From NCBI GenBank assembly GCA_052380005.1, contig JBQTCJ010000003.1: DNA of 64,000 bases. One strand, 5' to 3'. Source of the stretch: Salinarimonas sp052380005. Its GTDB lineage: Bacteria > Pseudomonadota > Alphaproteobacteria > Rhizobiales > Beijerinckiaceae. Under the pieces are notes generated by a model. That model did no database searches. It was not told where the DNA came from and was given only the letters and a program-made list of their open reading frames with translations. Each line of letters opens with the position of its first letter. Position 1 is the stretch's first letter. A program made the translations under genes and the position numbers. Shown here in pieces: positions 7,800-17,295 of this stretch.

Positions 7800-9275
7800 T
7801 CAGCCCTCGAGCACCGCGCGGGCGGCGGGGAGCATGCCGGCGCGTGTGATGCGCGCGACGTCGTCGGCGATGGTGCGCGCGAACGCCTCGTGCCGGGCGA
7901 GCGCCGGCGGGAAGATCGCCTCGAGCGCGAGGAGCGCACGGGCGCGGTCCCCGGGGTCCGAGCCTGCGGCGGCGAGCGTCGCGCGCAGGGTCTCGGCGAG
8001 GGGATCGGAGAGCGGCAGCTCCGCGCCGGCCTCGTCGCGGCCCTCCAGGAACCGCATCCAGGCGGCGATCGCGAAGGCGCAGGTGCGCCAGGGCAGGCCA
8101 TGCTCCAGCGCCTCGAGCGCGGGCTCGACGAGGCGCGGCGGGAGCTTCTGCGAGCCGTCCATGGCGATCTGCACCGTGCGATGCGCCATCGCCGGGTTGG
8201 CGAAGCGCGCGCGCAGGTCGCGCTGGTAGGCGTCGAGGTCGATACCCGGCACCGGCGCGAGCGTGCGTGCCACCGCATCCTGATGCGCGGCGACGAGGGC
8301 GGCGAGGACCTCCTGCTCCATCACGTCGCGCACGTGGGCGAGCCCGGCGACCGCGCCGGCATAGGCGATCAGCGAGTGCGCGCCGTTGAGGAGGCGCAGC
8401 TTCATCGCCTCGTAGGGCCGCACGTCCGCGGCCAAGATGGCGCCCGCTTCCTGCCAGGCCGGGCGCCCGGCCACGAAGCGGTCCTCGATCACCCATTGCG
8501 TGAACGGCTCGGTCTCGGTCGCGGCCTCGTCCTCGAAGCCGGTGAGGCGGCGCGCCTCCGCGAACGTCTCCTCGGTCGCGGCGGGCGTGATCCGGTCGAC
8601 CATGGTCGAGGGGAAGGGCACCTCGGCGGCGATGAAGGCGGCCAGCTCCGGATCGACGCGCGCGGCGAACTCCCGAACGAGCCGGCCGAGGACGGCGCCG
8701 TTCTCCGGGAGGTTGTCGCAGGACAGCGGCGTGAACGGCGCGAGCCCCGCGGCGCGCCGCAGCGCCAATGCGTGGACGATCCAGCCCACCGCGGTGGCCG
8801 GCGCATCCGGTGACGCCAGGTCGGCCGCGATGTCCGGGCGCGCGGCGTCGAGCCCGCCGGTCGCCGGATCGAGGCCGTAGGCCTTCTCGGTGACGGTGAG
8901 GCTCACGATCCGCGTCTGCGGCGCGGTCAGGAGCGCGCGGGTGCGTCGCGGGTCGCGCGGCGCTGTGATCACCTCGGCGAGGGCGCCGATCACCCGCGCG
9001 CGCGGGCCGTCGGGGCCGCGCTCGATCAGCGTGTAGAGCGCGTCCTGCGGCGCGAGCGCCTCCTCGGCGTCGGGTCGGCGCAGGCCGATACCGGCGATGC
9101 GCCAATCCCCGCCGGCGGCGGCGAGCGCGTCGTCGGTGTAGACCGCCTGGTGCGCCTTGTGGAAGGCGCCGACGCCCAGATGCACGATGCCGAAGCCGTG
9201 CGCGGCACGGTCGTAGGCCGGCTTCGCGACGGATGCGGGAAGCATGGCGAGCGCCGCTTCGGTCAGCCTCGTCAT
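7800..9275 (-). CDS. uxuB: Fructuronate reductase / mannitol dehydrogenase family
   Basis: NAD-dependent reduction of D-fructuronate to D-mannonate, cytoplasmic, second step of glucuronate catabolism after UxaC. The protein has 491 residues, the usual family length. Visible motifs are the N-terminal nucleotide-binding GIVHLGVGAFHKAHQ, the catalytic-domain stretch CDNLPENG, VPFPSTMVDRITP and a long helical C-terminus. ATG 9275 overlaps the uxuA stop by four bases (ATGA), implying translational coupling. A mannitol or other polyol dehydrogenase is the main alternative, but direct coupling to uxuA favours fructuronate. It is the last gene of the long minus-strand operon. Confidence 0.92.
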   Translation of the reverse strand: MTRLTEAALAMLPASVAKPAYDRAAHGFGIVHLGVGAFHKAHQAVYTDDALAAAGGDWRIAGIGLRRPDAEEALAPQDALYTLIERGPDGPRARVIGALAEVITAPRDPRRTRALLTAPQTRIVSLTVTEKAYGLDPATGGLDAARPDIAADLASPDAPATAVGWIVHALALRRAAGLAPFTPLSCDNLPENGAVLGRLVREFAARVDPELAAFIAAEVPFPSTMVDRITPAATEETFAEARRLTGFEDEAATETEPFTQWVIEDRFVAGRPAWQEAGAILAADVRPYEAMKLRLLNGAHSLIAYAGAVAGLAHVRDVMEQEVLAALVAAHQDAVARTLAPVPGIDLDAYQRDLRARFANPAMAHRTVQIAMDGSQKLPPRLVEPALEALEHGLPWRTCAFAIAAWMRFLEGRDEAGAELPLSDPLAETLRATLAAAGSDPGDRARALLALEAIFPPALARHEAFARTIADDVARITRAGMLPAARAVLEG

Positions 9276-10471
9276 CGCGTTCCTCCATGGCTCAGCGCCG
9301 TCGCCACCCCGCGCAGCTCGGCGAGCCCGCGCAGGCGCCCGATCGCCGGGTAGCCCGGCTGGCTCGGGCGCTTGAAGTCGTCGAGCATCACGTGGCCGTG
9401 GTCCGGGCGCATCGGGATGACCGGGTGCGGGTCTCCGGCCGCGCGCCGGCGCGCCTCCTCGTCGAGGAGCGCCGCGATGACCGCGACCATGTCGACGTCG
9501 CCCTCGAGGTGGTTCACCTCGGCGAAGGAGCCGTCCGGCGCGCGGGCGACGTTGCGCAGGTGCGCGAAGACGATGCGGGGCGCGAGCGCGCGGGCCATCG
9601 CCGGCACGTCGTTGTCCGCCCGCGCGCCGAGCGAGCCCGTGCAGAACGTCACGCCGTTCGCTGGGCTGTCGACGGCGGCGAGCATCGCCTGGTAGTCGTC
9701 GAGGGTCGAGACGATGCGCGGCAGGCCGAGCAGGGGGAAGGGCGGGTCGTCCGGGTGGCAGCACAGCCGCACGCCGGCCTCCTCCGCGGCCGGCACGACC
9801 GCCTCCAGGAAGGCGAGGAAGTTCGCCCGCAGCCGCTCCGGCCCGATGCCGGCATAGCGGGACAGATGCGCGCGCACGCCGTCCACGTCCCAGTGCTCGG
9901 CGGCGCCGGGAAGGCCGGCGAGCACGTTGTCGACGAGCGCGCGCGTGGCGTCCTCGCTCATGCCGGCGAACCGCCGCGCGGCCTCCTCGCGGATCGCCTC
10001 CGGATAGTCCTCGGCGGCGCCCGCGCGGGCGAGGAGATGAAGGTCGAAGGCGGCGAAGTCGATCGCGTCGAACACCATGGCGGTGGCACCCGTCGGCGTC
10101 GCGCGGGCGAGATCGGTGCGCGTCCAGTCGAGCACCGGCATGAAGTTGTAGCAGACGATGCCGATGCCGGCGCGGCCCAGCGCCGCCAGCGTCTGCCGGT
10201 ACGCCTCCAGATGCGCGCGCCAGTCGCCCGTCCGCGTCTTGATGTCCTCGGACACCGGCACGCTCTCGACGACGGCCCAGTGCAGCCCCGTGGGTCGCCC
10301 GTCGGGATGCGTCTCGATCATCGCCTTGCGCGCGGCGATTTCCGCGTCCGACCAGGCGACGCCGGTGGGGACGTGGTGGAGCGCGCTCACGATCCCCGTC
10401 GCGCCCGCCTGGGCGATGTCGGTCAGGTTCACGACGTCGGTGGGGCCGAACCAGCGCCAGCTTTCGAGCAT
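9272..10471 (-). CDS. uxuA: Mannonate dehydratase
   Basis: UxuA removes water from D-mannonate to give 2-keto-3-deoxygluconate (EC 4.2.1.8), feeding the Entner-Doudoroff route. The 399-residue protein starts MLESWRWFGP and has the TIM-barrel metal-site features LCCHPDDPPFPLLG, FCTGSLGARADND, HLRNV and IPMRPDHGHVML. Length matches the family. It lies 16 bases after uxaC and is coupled to uxuB by an ATGA overlap. No strong ribosome site is visible, so translation may depend on uxaC. No KDG kinase or aldolase is present in the window. Confidence 0.96.
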   Translation of the reverse strand: MLESWRWFGPTDVVNLTDIAQAGATGIVSALHHVPTGVAWSDAEIAARKAMIETHPDGRPTGLHWAVVESVPVSEDIKTRTGDWRAHLEAYRQTLAALGRAGIGIVCYNFMPVLDWTRTDLARATPTGATAMVFDAIDFAAFDLHLLARAGAAEDYPEAIREEAARRFAGMSEDATRALVDNVLAGLPGAAEHWDVDGVRAHLSRYAGIGPERLRANFLAFLEAVVPAAEEAGVRLCCHPDDPPFPLLGLPRIVSTLDDYQAMLAAVDSPANGVTFCTGSLGARADNDVPAMARALAPRIVFAHLRNVARAPDGSFAEVNHLEGDVDMVAVIAALLDEEARRRAAGDPHPVIPMRPDHGHVMLDDFKRPSQPGYPAIGRLRGLAELRGVATALSHGGTR

Positions 10472-10486
10472 GGATGAAGTCCGATC

Positions 10487-10500
10487 TTCAATCGATTGAA
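10487..10500. promoter_or_regulatory. 14-bp perfect palindrome at the uxaC/uxuA junction
   Basis: TTCAATCGATTGAA is perfectly self-complementary. It overlaps the last codons and stop of uxaC, just before uxuA. It could be an internal operator or chance. No second copy was noticed in the operon's leader region. Confidence 0.25.
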
Positions 10501-11921
10501 ACAGCTTGGAGATTATAGGCGCGCCGCGCGAGGCCGACCGCCATCTCCTCGGCGAGCGGCTCCGCCTCCTCGCGGTGGAGGACGCCCTCGCAGACCATCT
10601 CGGCGAGGAGCCCGCATTCGATGCGCCGGGACATGTCGTGGCGCGCCGGCAGCGAGAGCAGCGCGCGTGTGTCGTCGTTGAAGCCCGCGTGATTGTAGAA
10701 GCCGGCGGTCTCCGTCACGAGCCGGCGGTGCCTGCGCATGCCCTCGGGCGCGTCGAAGAACCACCAGGCCGGGCCGATCAGCAGCGAGGGATAGGCGCCG
10801 GCCAGCGGCGCGATCTCGCGGGTCAGCGTCGTCTCGTCCAGCGTGAAGAGGATGATCCTCAGCCGTTCGGCGAAGCCGTGGCGCTCGAGGAGCGCGTGGA
10901 GGCCGCCGGTCCAGTCGACCTTCAGCGGCATGTCGAAGCCGCGGTCGCGCCCGAACGCGTCGAAGATCGCGCCGGCGTGGTTGCGCCAGGAGCCCGCGTG
11001 GATCTGCATGACGAGCCCGTCCTGCGCCGACATGCCCGCCATCTCGGTGAGCATCTGCGCCCGAAAGCGCGCGGCGTTCTCGGGCGTCAGCGCGCCCGCG
11101 AGCGCGCCGGCGAGCAGCTTCTGGCAGGCCTCCTCGTCGAGGTCCGCGGTCATGGCCGAGGGCGGGCCGTGGTCGGTCGCGGTCGCGCCCAGATCGGCGA
11201 AGACGGCGCGGCGCTGACGCAGCGCGTCGAGGTAGTCGCCCCAGCGCGAGACGTCCGCACCGGTGAGCCGCCTCAGCTCAGCCATCGAGGCCTGGAACGC
11301 CTCGTGCTCGGGATCGGTGACGGCGTCGGGGCGGAAGGTGGGGATGACGCGCCCGCCCCAGCCGCTGTCGCGAATGGCGCGATGGTGGTCGAGCGTGTCG
11401 GTGGCGGCGTCGGTCGTGGCCAGCACCTCGATGCCGAAGCGCTCGTAGAGCTCCCGCGGGCGGAAGGCGTCGTCCGCCAGCCGCTCGTTGATCGCGTCGT
11501 AGGCCCAGTCGGCGGTCTCCGCGGACAGCCGCCTCTCCAGGCCGAGCACCTCGTGGAGGGCGTGGTCGAGCCACAGCCGCGAGGGCGTGCCGCGGAAGAG
11601 GTCGTAGTGCGCCGCGAAGGTGCGCCAACCCTCCCGCGGCGTGGCGACCGGGATGCCGCGGTCGCGCCTGGGCGCGATGCCGAGCGCCTCGTAGGGCACG
11701 CCGCGGCTCTGGAGCATCCGGATGAGGTAGTGGTCTGGCCAGAGCAGCAGCTCGGCCGCGTCGCGGAAGGGCTCGTTCGTCGCGAACCAGGCCGGGTCGG
11801 TGTGGCCGTGCGGGCAGACGAGGGGGAGGTCGCGCACCCGCGCGTAGAGCTCGCGGGCGAGGCTGCGCGCGGGCTCGGCGATCGGCAGGAGGCGATCCGC
11901 GTCGAGGAGGGGCGTCGTCAT
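10488..11921 (-). CDS. uxaC: Glucuronate isomerase
   Basis: UxaC interconverts D-glucuronate and D-fructuronate, and also galacturonate and tagaturonate (EC 5.3.1.12). The 477-residue protein carries the amidohydrolase-fold metal motif CPHGHTDPAWF near residue 35, then NHAGAIFDAFGRD, RIILFTLDE and the C-terminal ARHDMSRRIECGLLAEMV. The length is normal. ATG 11921 overlaps the stop of the esterase gene by four bases. The run of esterase, UxaC, UxuA and UxuB points to glucuronate rather than galacturonate, since no UxaA/UxaB homologues are present. Confidence 0.96.
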   Translation of the reverse strand: MTTPLLDADRLLPIAEPARSLARELYARVRDLPLVCPHGHTDPAWFATNEPFRDAAELLLWPDHYLIRMLQSRGVPYEALGIAPRRDRGIPVATPREGWRTFAAHYDLFRGTPSRLWLDHALHEVLGLERRLSAETADWAYDAINERLADDAFRPRELYERFGIEVLATTDAATDTLDHHRAIRDSGWGGRVIPTFRPDAVTDPEHEAFQASMAELRRLTGADVSRWGDYLDALRQRRAVFADLGATATDHGPPSAMTADLDEEACQKLLAGALAGALTPENAARFRAQMLTEMAGMSAQDGLVMQIHAGSWRNHAGAIFDAFGRDRGFDMPLKVDWTGGLHALLERHGFAERLRIILFTLDETTLTREIAPLAGAYPSLLIGPAWWFFDAPEGMRRHRRLVTETAGFYNHAGFNDDTRALLSLPARHDMSRRIECGLLAEMVCEGVLHREEAEPLAEEMAVGLARRAYNLQAVSID

Positions 11922-13216
11922 CGGGGCGGCTCCAGGAGGTGGGGGAGGGCGCGCACCCAGTCGGCGCGGGTGAGATCGTGGGCGCCGGCGCGCAGGTGCC
12001 AGCCGATGGGACCTGCGCCGAACGCGGCGCCGGGGACGAGGGGGGCGTCGGCGTCGATCTCCGGAACGTCGCAGCCGAGCGCGCGCCAGGCGGTCGTTGC
12101 GGCGACGAGGCCCGCGCGCTCGCCGGCGGGATCTGCCCAGGCGTCGTCCGCGGCGCTCGCGGCGTAGACGCGCCGCGGGGCGATGGAGGCGAGGAGGTCC
12201 TGCTGGTCGAGCCCCTCGGGCGGGCGCGGATCGGCGGCGAAGGCGGGCGTCACCCAATGCGGGAAGCGCGCCGCCAGCGCCTCCGGCGTCTCCCCGCGGC
12301 GGATGGCGGAGGGCCGCACGCCGAGGCAGCCGGAATTGTTGGCGAACACGCCCGAGACGCGCGTGTCGAAGGCGGCGGCGAGGAGCGCCGCCTTGCCGAG
12401 GCGGGAATGGCCGGCGACGACGATCCGCGCGGGGTCGATCTCGGGCCGGGCGAGGGCGGCGTCGACGAGGCGGGAATAGGCCCACGCCCACAGGGCGATG
12501 GCGCCGGGCGCGTAGTGATCTTCGCCAGACCGAATGCCGCTGCTGCTCGAGACGCGCTCCCCTCCCCCTCGTGGGGAGGGGTCGGGGGTGGGGGGCGTCG
12601 GGTGACGATCGCGCGGTTCCCCCCGGTGCCGTTCGCCTGCATCGACGATGGAGTCTCGTCCTGAACGCCCCACACCCCCGGCCCCTCTCCACGAGGGAGA
12701 GGGGAGAGCCGGCATCGGCCGCTCGGGTGTGCCCATGAGCGGCGCGATGCCCTGGGTGAACGCTCCGACCGGATCGTCCGGCGTGAAGGAGCCGTAGCAG
12801 GCGAGCAAGAGGCCGCAGCCGGCGCCGTCGAAGAGGTCGCGCGGCCAGCGCTCGGCGTGGCGTCCCCGCATGGCGGGGTCGAGGCGCCCGTCGGGGAAGC
12901 CGGCGCTCGTCGCTTCGACGATCGCGTGGGGATCGACGGGAAAGCCCGGCGCATCGACCGCACCGAGCGGGCCCGTGAAGCAGAGGCCGACGATCACGGG
13001 CACGGGGCCCGTTGCGCTCTGCGGCAGGAAGAGCGCAGCGTCGACGCTGTGCGTCCGCCCTCCATGGGACATCGCCAGCGTCAGGATCTCGCCGCCGGCC
13101 TCCGGCCAGGGGCGGCTCGCGAACTCGAGGCTCGCGGGGGGAGGGGGGATCTCGCCGTAGACGCGGCGCACGAGCCGGTCGCGCCTGCCGACATCCCGGG
13201 TGACCGCCGGCGCCAT
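11918..13216 (-). CDS. CE15-type glucuronoyl esterase with a 50-residue repeat-encoded insert
   Basis: Probable alpha/beta-hydrolase that removes ester links from (methyl)glucuronate side chains. The nucleophile motif is AGHSRLGKAAL with Ser271, which matches the bacterial CE15/acetylxylan-esterase-like pattern GxSRxGKxAL, followed by FANNSGCLG. The 432 residues would be 382 without residues 171-220. Those 50 residues are exactly the translation of a 150-bp element found elsewhere in the window. I chose ATG 13216 because GGAGGG lies just upstream, after the GH31 stop; ATG 13261 would overlap GH31. No signal peptide is evident, so it may act in the cytoplasm on imported oligosaccharides. Whether the insert is tolerated is unknown. 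Confidence 0.8.
   Translation of the reverse strand: MAPAVTRDVGRRDRLVRRVYGEIPPPPASLEFASRPWPEAGGEILTLAMSHGGRTHSVDAALFLPQSATGPVPVIVGLCFTGPLGAVDAPGFPVDPHAIVEATSAGFPDGRLDPAMRGRHAERWPRDLFDGAGCGLLLACYGSFTPDDPVGAFTQGIAPLMGTPERPMPALPSPSWRGAGGVGRSGRDSIVDAGERHRGEPRDRHPTPPTPDPSPRGGGERVSSSSGIRSGEDHYAPGAIALWAWAYSRLVDAALARPEIDPARIVVAGHSRLGKAALLAAAFDTRVSGVFANNSGCLGVRPSAIRRGETPEALAARFPHWVTPAFAADPRPPEGLDQQDLLASIAPRRVYAASAADDAWADPAGERAGLVAATTAWRALGCDVPEIDADAPLVPGAAFGAGPIGWHLRAGAHDLTRADWVRALPHLLEPPR
12557..12706 (-). repeat. 150-bp composite palindromic repeat, copy 1, inside a CDS
   Basis: Read on the minus strand, the element begins CTCCCCTCTCCCTCGTGG and ends with CCCCACGAGGGGGAGGGGAG. It has two hairpin-forming ends, each followed inwards by related C/G-rich arms in opposite orientation, around a core of about 60 bp containing GTCGATGCAGGCGAACGGC. 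The length is 150 bp, identical to copy 3. It begins exactly at codon 171 of the esterase gene and has no stop in that frame. Confidence 0.9.
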
Positions 13217-13229
13217 CCCGAGCCCTCCC

Positions 13230-15620
13230 TCACGCGTCGACGGCGAGGAGCAGCGGCGCACTCGGATCCGCCGGCTGCCCGTTCAGCACGATCTCGCGGA
13301 AGCCGCGCCCGCCGGCGATCTCGATCTCGAGCGCGTCGAAAGCCGGGCGGAACGCGCCGACGCGGTTCGCTTCGAGGATCAGTGAATCGCCGTCGACGCA
13401 CATCGTGAGCAGGATGCGGCACGATCCGTCCCCACGCCAATCCGCGGTCTCGCCGTCGTCCTCGTAGAGAACCGCCTCGGACACGCGCTCCATGCCCGGA
13501 TGGACGCGCAAGCCCCGCCAGGTCTCGCGCGCGGGGTCGATGCGGCCGAGCTGGCACGAGAGCGGGATCATCGCCCCCTCGCGCACCAGCACGGGAAGCC
13601 GCCCGAGCGGCGCCTCGATCTCCACCTCGCGCCCGCCCTCGAAGTTGGCACCCGTATGGAAGTCGATCCATGCCGTCCCGGCCGGCAGCGGCACCGCGCG
13701 GCGCGTCTGGCCCTCGGCGAGGACGGGCGCGACGAGCAGGTCGTCGCCGAGCAGGAACAGGTCGTCGCGCTCGGCCACGAGCGGATCGCGCGGGAAGCGC
13801 GTGAAGAGCGGCTTCACCGCCGGCGTGCCGTCGAGCGCGGCGCGCCACATGGCGGTGTAGAGGTAGGGCATCAGCCGGTAGCGCAGGCGCAGGGCCTCGC
13901 GCATCTGCGGGATCACCTCCGGATACATCCAGGGTAAGGTGGTGATGCCCGACGACTTCCACGAGTTCATCACCATGCGCGGCCAGAGGCTGCACATCTC
14001 GGTGAAGCGCACGAGCAGCTCCGGCGTGGGCTCCGGCCCGAGGAAGCCGCCGACGTCGTGGCCCGTGTTGCCCATGGCGGACAGTCCCATGGAGAGGCCC
14101 TGCGCGATGTTCCAGCGCAGCGTCTTCCAGGCGGTGGTGTTGTCGCCCGTCCAGCTCTGCCCGTAGCGCCCGATGCCCGGGCCGCCCGCGCGGGTGATGG
14201 CGTAGGGGCGCCTGCCCGGCGCGATCTCCTGCTGCTCCCTGAAGGACGCGCGGGTCATGAGCAGCGGCTGGAGCGGGCGTGCGAGCGAAAGGTCGAAGGG
14301 CTTCCCGAAGCCGGCGCAGCGCGCGTCCTCGTCCCAGATCTCGTATTCGTTGTTGTCGTTCCAGACCGTGTCGACGCCGATCGCGAGGAGCCGCTCGCGC
14401 ATGCGCGAACGCCACCAGGCGACGCCGTCGGGGTTGGTGAAGTCGAGATGCGCGCCGGGCCCGTCCCAGAACAGCGAGACCGCGGGCGGGGCGTCCGCCC
14501 CGTCGCCGTCCTTCACCAGGATGCCGGCCTGCGCCGCCGGGCCGTAATCCGGGTGGTCGTCGAGGAGGCAGGGCTTGATGTTGGTGATGGTGCGCAGGCC
14601 CGCCTCGTGCAGCGCCGCCAGCGTGCCGGCGGGATCGGGGAACTTCGTCTCGTTCCAGCGGAAGGTGTGGCGTCGGCCGCCGTGCAGCGTGTAGCCCGAG
14701 CCGAAATGGAACGTGTCGCAGGGCAGGTCGTGGCGGGCGAAATCGGCGATGATCTCGCGGATGCGCGCGTCCGCGTCCGGCGCGTCGGCGATGCTCATGG
14801 AGGTCAGCCCGAAGCCGAGCGCCCACTTCGGCGGCAGCGCCTGGCCGCCGACGAGCTTGTCGACCTTGCGCGCGACGTCGAGCACGGAGGGGCCGAGCAC
14901 GACCCAGTAGTCGAGATCGCCGTCCTCCGCCCGGTAGCTGCGGAATGGCGCGTGGTAATTGTCGATCGTCGCGCCGAGGTCGAGGTCGGCGGCGGCGAGG
15001 TTGTCGTAGAGGATTCCGTAGGCGACGCCGGTCTCGCGGTCGTCGCAGATCAGGATCGGCGCGACCTTGTAGAGCGGGTCGGAGGTCTCGGCGTCGTAGC
15101 CGCACGGGTCCACCGCCTCGAGGCGGAAGCGCCGGCCGGTGCGATCCACCGAGCCCGCCTTGTCGCCGAGGCCGTAGTGCCGCTCGGACGGCCGCCGCGC
15201 CATGTGGTGGACGAAGGCGCTCGTGCGCCGCGAGAGCATGTAGGCGCCGCTCGGCCGGTCGGAGGCGAACGGCGCGCTCTCGCCGTCGCGATGGAAGGCG
15301 AGGTGGAGCGGGTTCGCGCGGATCGCGACCGCGATGTCGCCGCCCGAGAGCGTGACGACGCCGTCCTCGTCGCGCACATGTGTCGCCGGCGGCGCGAAGC
15401 CGTCGAGCGCGTCGCGGGCGCGGCCCTCGTCCGGCGGCTCGAGGCCGTTGGGCGCGATCGTCCAGGTGCGGTCGAGGCGGAAGCCTTCGCGGCGTACGAG
15501 GGAGACGTGCGCGAGGTCGGGTCCCGCGAGGACGACGCGAAGGCGCGCGCCGTGATCGGTCTCGACCTCGACGCCATGGGGGATCTCGCGGACCGCGTCC
15601 GCGCGTGCGAGGAGCTTCAT
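13230..15620 (-). CDS. Glycoside hydrolase family 31 (alpha-glucosidase/alpha-xylosidase type)
   Basis: Retaining alpha-glycosidase of 796 residues. The predicted nucleophile is Asp422 in TVWNDNNEYE and the acid/base is Asp493 in SWTGDNTT, both in the usual GH31 places. An N-terminal beta-sandwich with ERHYGLGDKAG near residue 145 precedes the (beta/alpha)8 barrel, and a C-terminal beta domain with LYEDDGETADW follows. No signal peptide is present, so it is cytoplasmic and would act on imported oligosaccharides. ATG 15620 follows the ATPase gene by about 50 bases. Substrate cannot be fixed: alpha-xylosidase or alpha-glucosidase are likeliest, given the xylan-type context. Confidence 0.9.
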   Translation of the reverse strand: MKLLARADAVREIPHGVEVETDHGARLRVVLAGPDLAHVSLVRREGFRLDRTWTIAPNGLEPPDEGRARDALDGFAPPATHVRDEDGVVTLSGGDIAVAIRANPLHLAFHRDGESAPFASDRPSGAYMLSRRTSAFVHHMARRPSERHYGLGDKAGSVDRTGRRFRLEAVDPCGYDAETSDPLYKVAPILICDDRETGVAYGILYDNLAAADLDLGATIDNYHAPFRSYRAEDGDLDYWVVLGPSVLDVARKVDKLVGGQALPPKWALGFGLTSMSIADAPDADARIREIIADFARHDLPCDTFHFGSGYTLHGGRRHTFRWNETKFPDPAGTLAALHEAGLRTITNIKPCLLDDHPDYGPAAQAGILVKDGDGADAPPAVSLFWDGPGAHLDFTNPDGVAWWRSRMRERLLAIGVDTVWNDNNEYEIWDEDARCAGFGKPFDLSLARPLQPLLMTRASFREQQEIAPGRRPYAITRAGGPGIGRYGQSWTGDNTTAWKTLRWNIAQGLSMGLSAMGNTGHDVGGFLGPEPTPELLVRFTEMCSLWPRMVMNSWKSSGITTLPWMYPEVIPQMREALRLRYRLMPYLYTAMWRAALDGTPAVKPLFTRFPRDPLVAERDDLFLLGDDLLVAPVLAEGQTRRAVPLPAGTAWIDFHTGANFEGGREVEIEAPLGRLPVLVREGAMIPLSCQLGRIDPARETWRGLRVHPGMERVSEAVLYEDDGETADWRGDGSCRILLTMCVDGDSLILEANRVGAFRPAFDALEIEIAGGRGFREIVLNGQPADPSAPLLLAVDA

Positions 15621-15672
15621 GTTCGGCGCATCCTGTGGGGTGGGCGCACTTCCGGGAGGATGTCGTGAGAGG

Positions 15673-16809
<1,137 letters not shown>

Positions 16810-16854
16810 GTCAGGCTCTCCGGGTGTCGATGTGACGAGCCGCCGATGCCGGCT

Positions 16855-17016
16855 CTCCCCTCTCCCGGGAGTACGTTCTCTCGGAGAGGGGCCGGGGGTG
16901 TGGGGCGTGCAGAACGAGCGTTCGCCGTCGATGCAGGCGAATGGCGCGTGGGTGAGCGGCGAGCCCTTCACCCGACGCCCCCCACCCCCAACCCCTCCCC
17001 ACGAGGGGGAGGGGAG
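16855..17016 (-). repeat. 150-bp composite repeat, copy 2 (with 12-bp loop expansion)
   Basis: Same architecture as copy 1, but on the + strand: a CTCCCCTCTCCC arm, a GCCGGGGGTGTGGGGCGT arm, a core containing GTCGATGCAGGCGAATGGCG, and the inverted CGCCCCCCACCCCCAACCCC arm ending at GGGGAG. It is 162 bp long because the first hairpin loop has 12 extra bases (GGGAGTACGTTC region). It lies between the permease and ATPase genes. Confidence 0.9.
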
Positions 17017-17088
17017 CAGGTTGCGCGTGTCGCGGACGATGGCGGTACGCGGTCGGGCGATCGAAGCGCATCCGGAACCGCCGCGGGT

Positions 17089-17238
17089 CTCCCCTCTCCC
17101 TCGCGGAGAGGGGCCGGGGGTGTGGGGCGTTCAGAAAGAGGCATTGTCCCCGATGCCGGCAAACGGCGTGTGGGCAACCCGCTAGCCCTTCACCCGACGC
17201 CCCCCACCCCCAACCCCTCCCCACGAGGGGGAGGGGAG
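17089..17238 (+). repeat. 150-bp composite repeat, copy 3
   Basis: Starts CTCCCCTCTCCCTCGCGG and ends CCCCACGAGGGGGAGGGGAG, exactly 150 bp, with a core containing CCGATGCCGGCAAACGGCG. It lies in tandem with copy 2, 72 bp away, in the same orientation. Such structures can form strong RNA hairpins, so they may tune the ratio of permease to ATPase mRNA (inference). Confidence 0.9.
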
Positions 17239-17295
17239 CCCGTCGAGCGTGCCGCCGGCGATGGCGGCATGCGTGCGAAGCGAGACGGGCGCGCA

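Noticed and set aside
7800..9275. Mannitol dehydrogenase
   Set aside because: Same family, but translational coupling to uxuA and presence of uxaC make fructuronate reductase the better call.
16810..16971. N-terminal extension of the sugar ABC ATPase
   Set aside because: It would translate repeat copy 2 (HTPGPSPRERTPG-like peptide); the family start and context favour ATG 16809.
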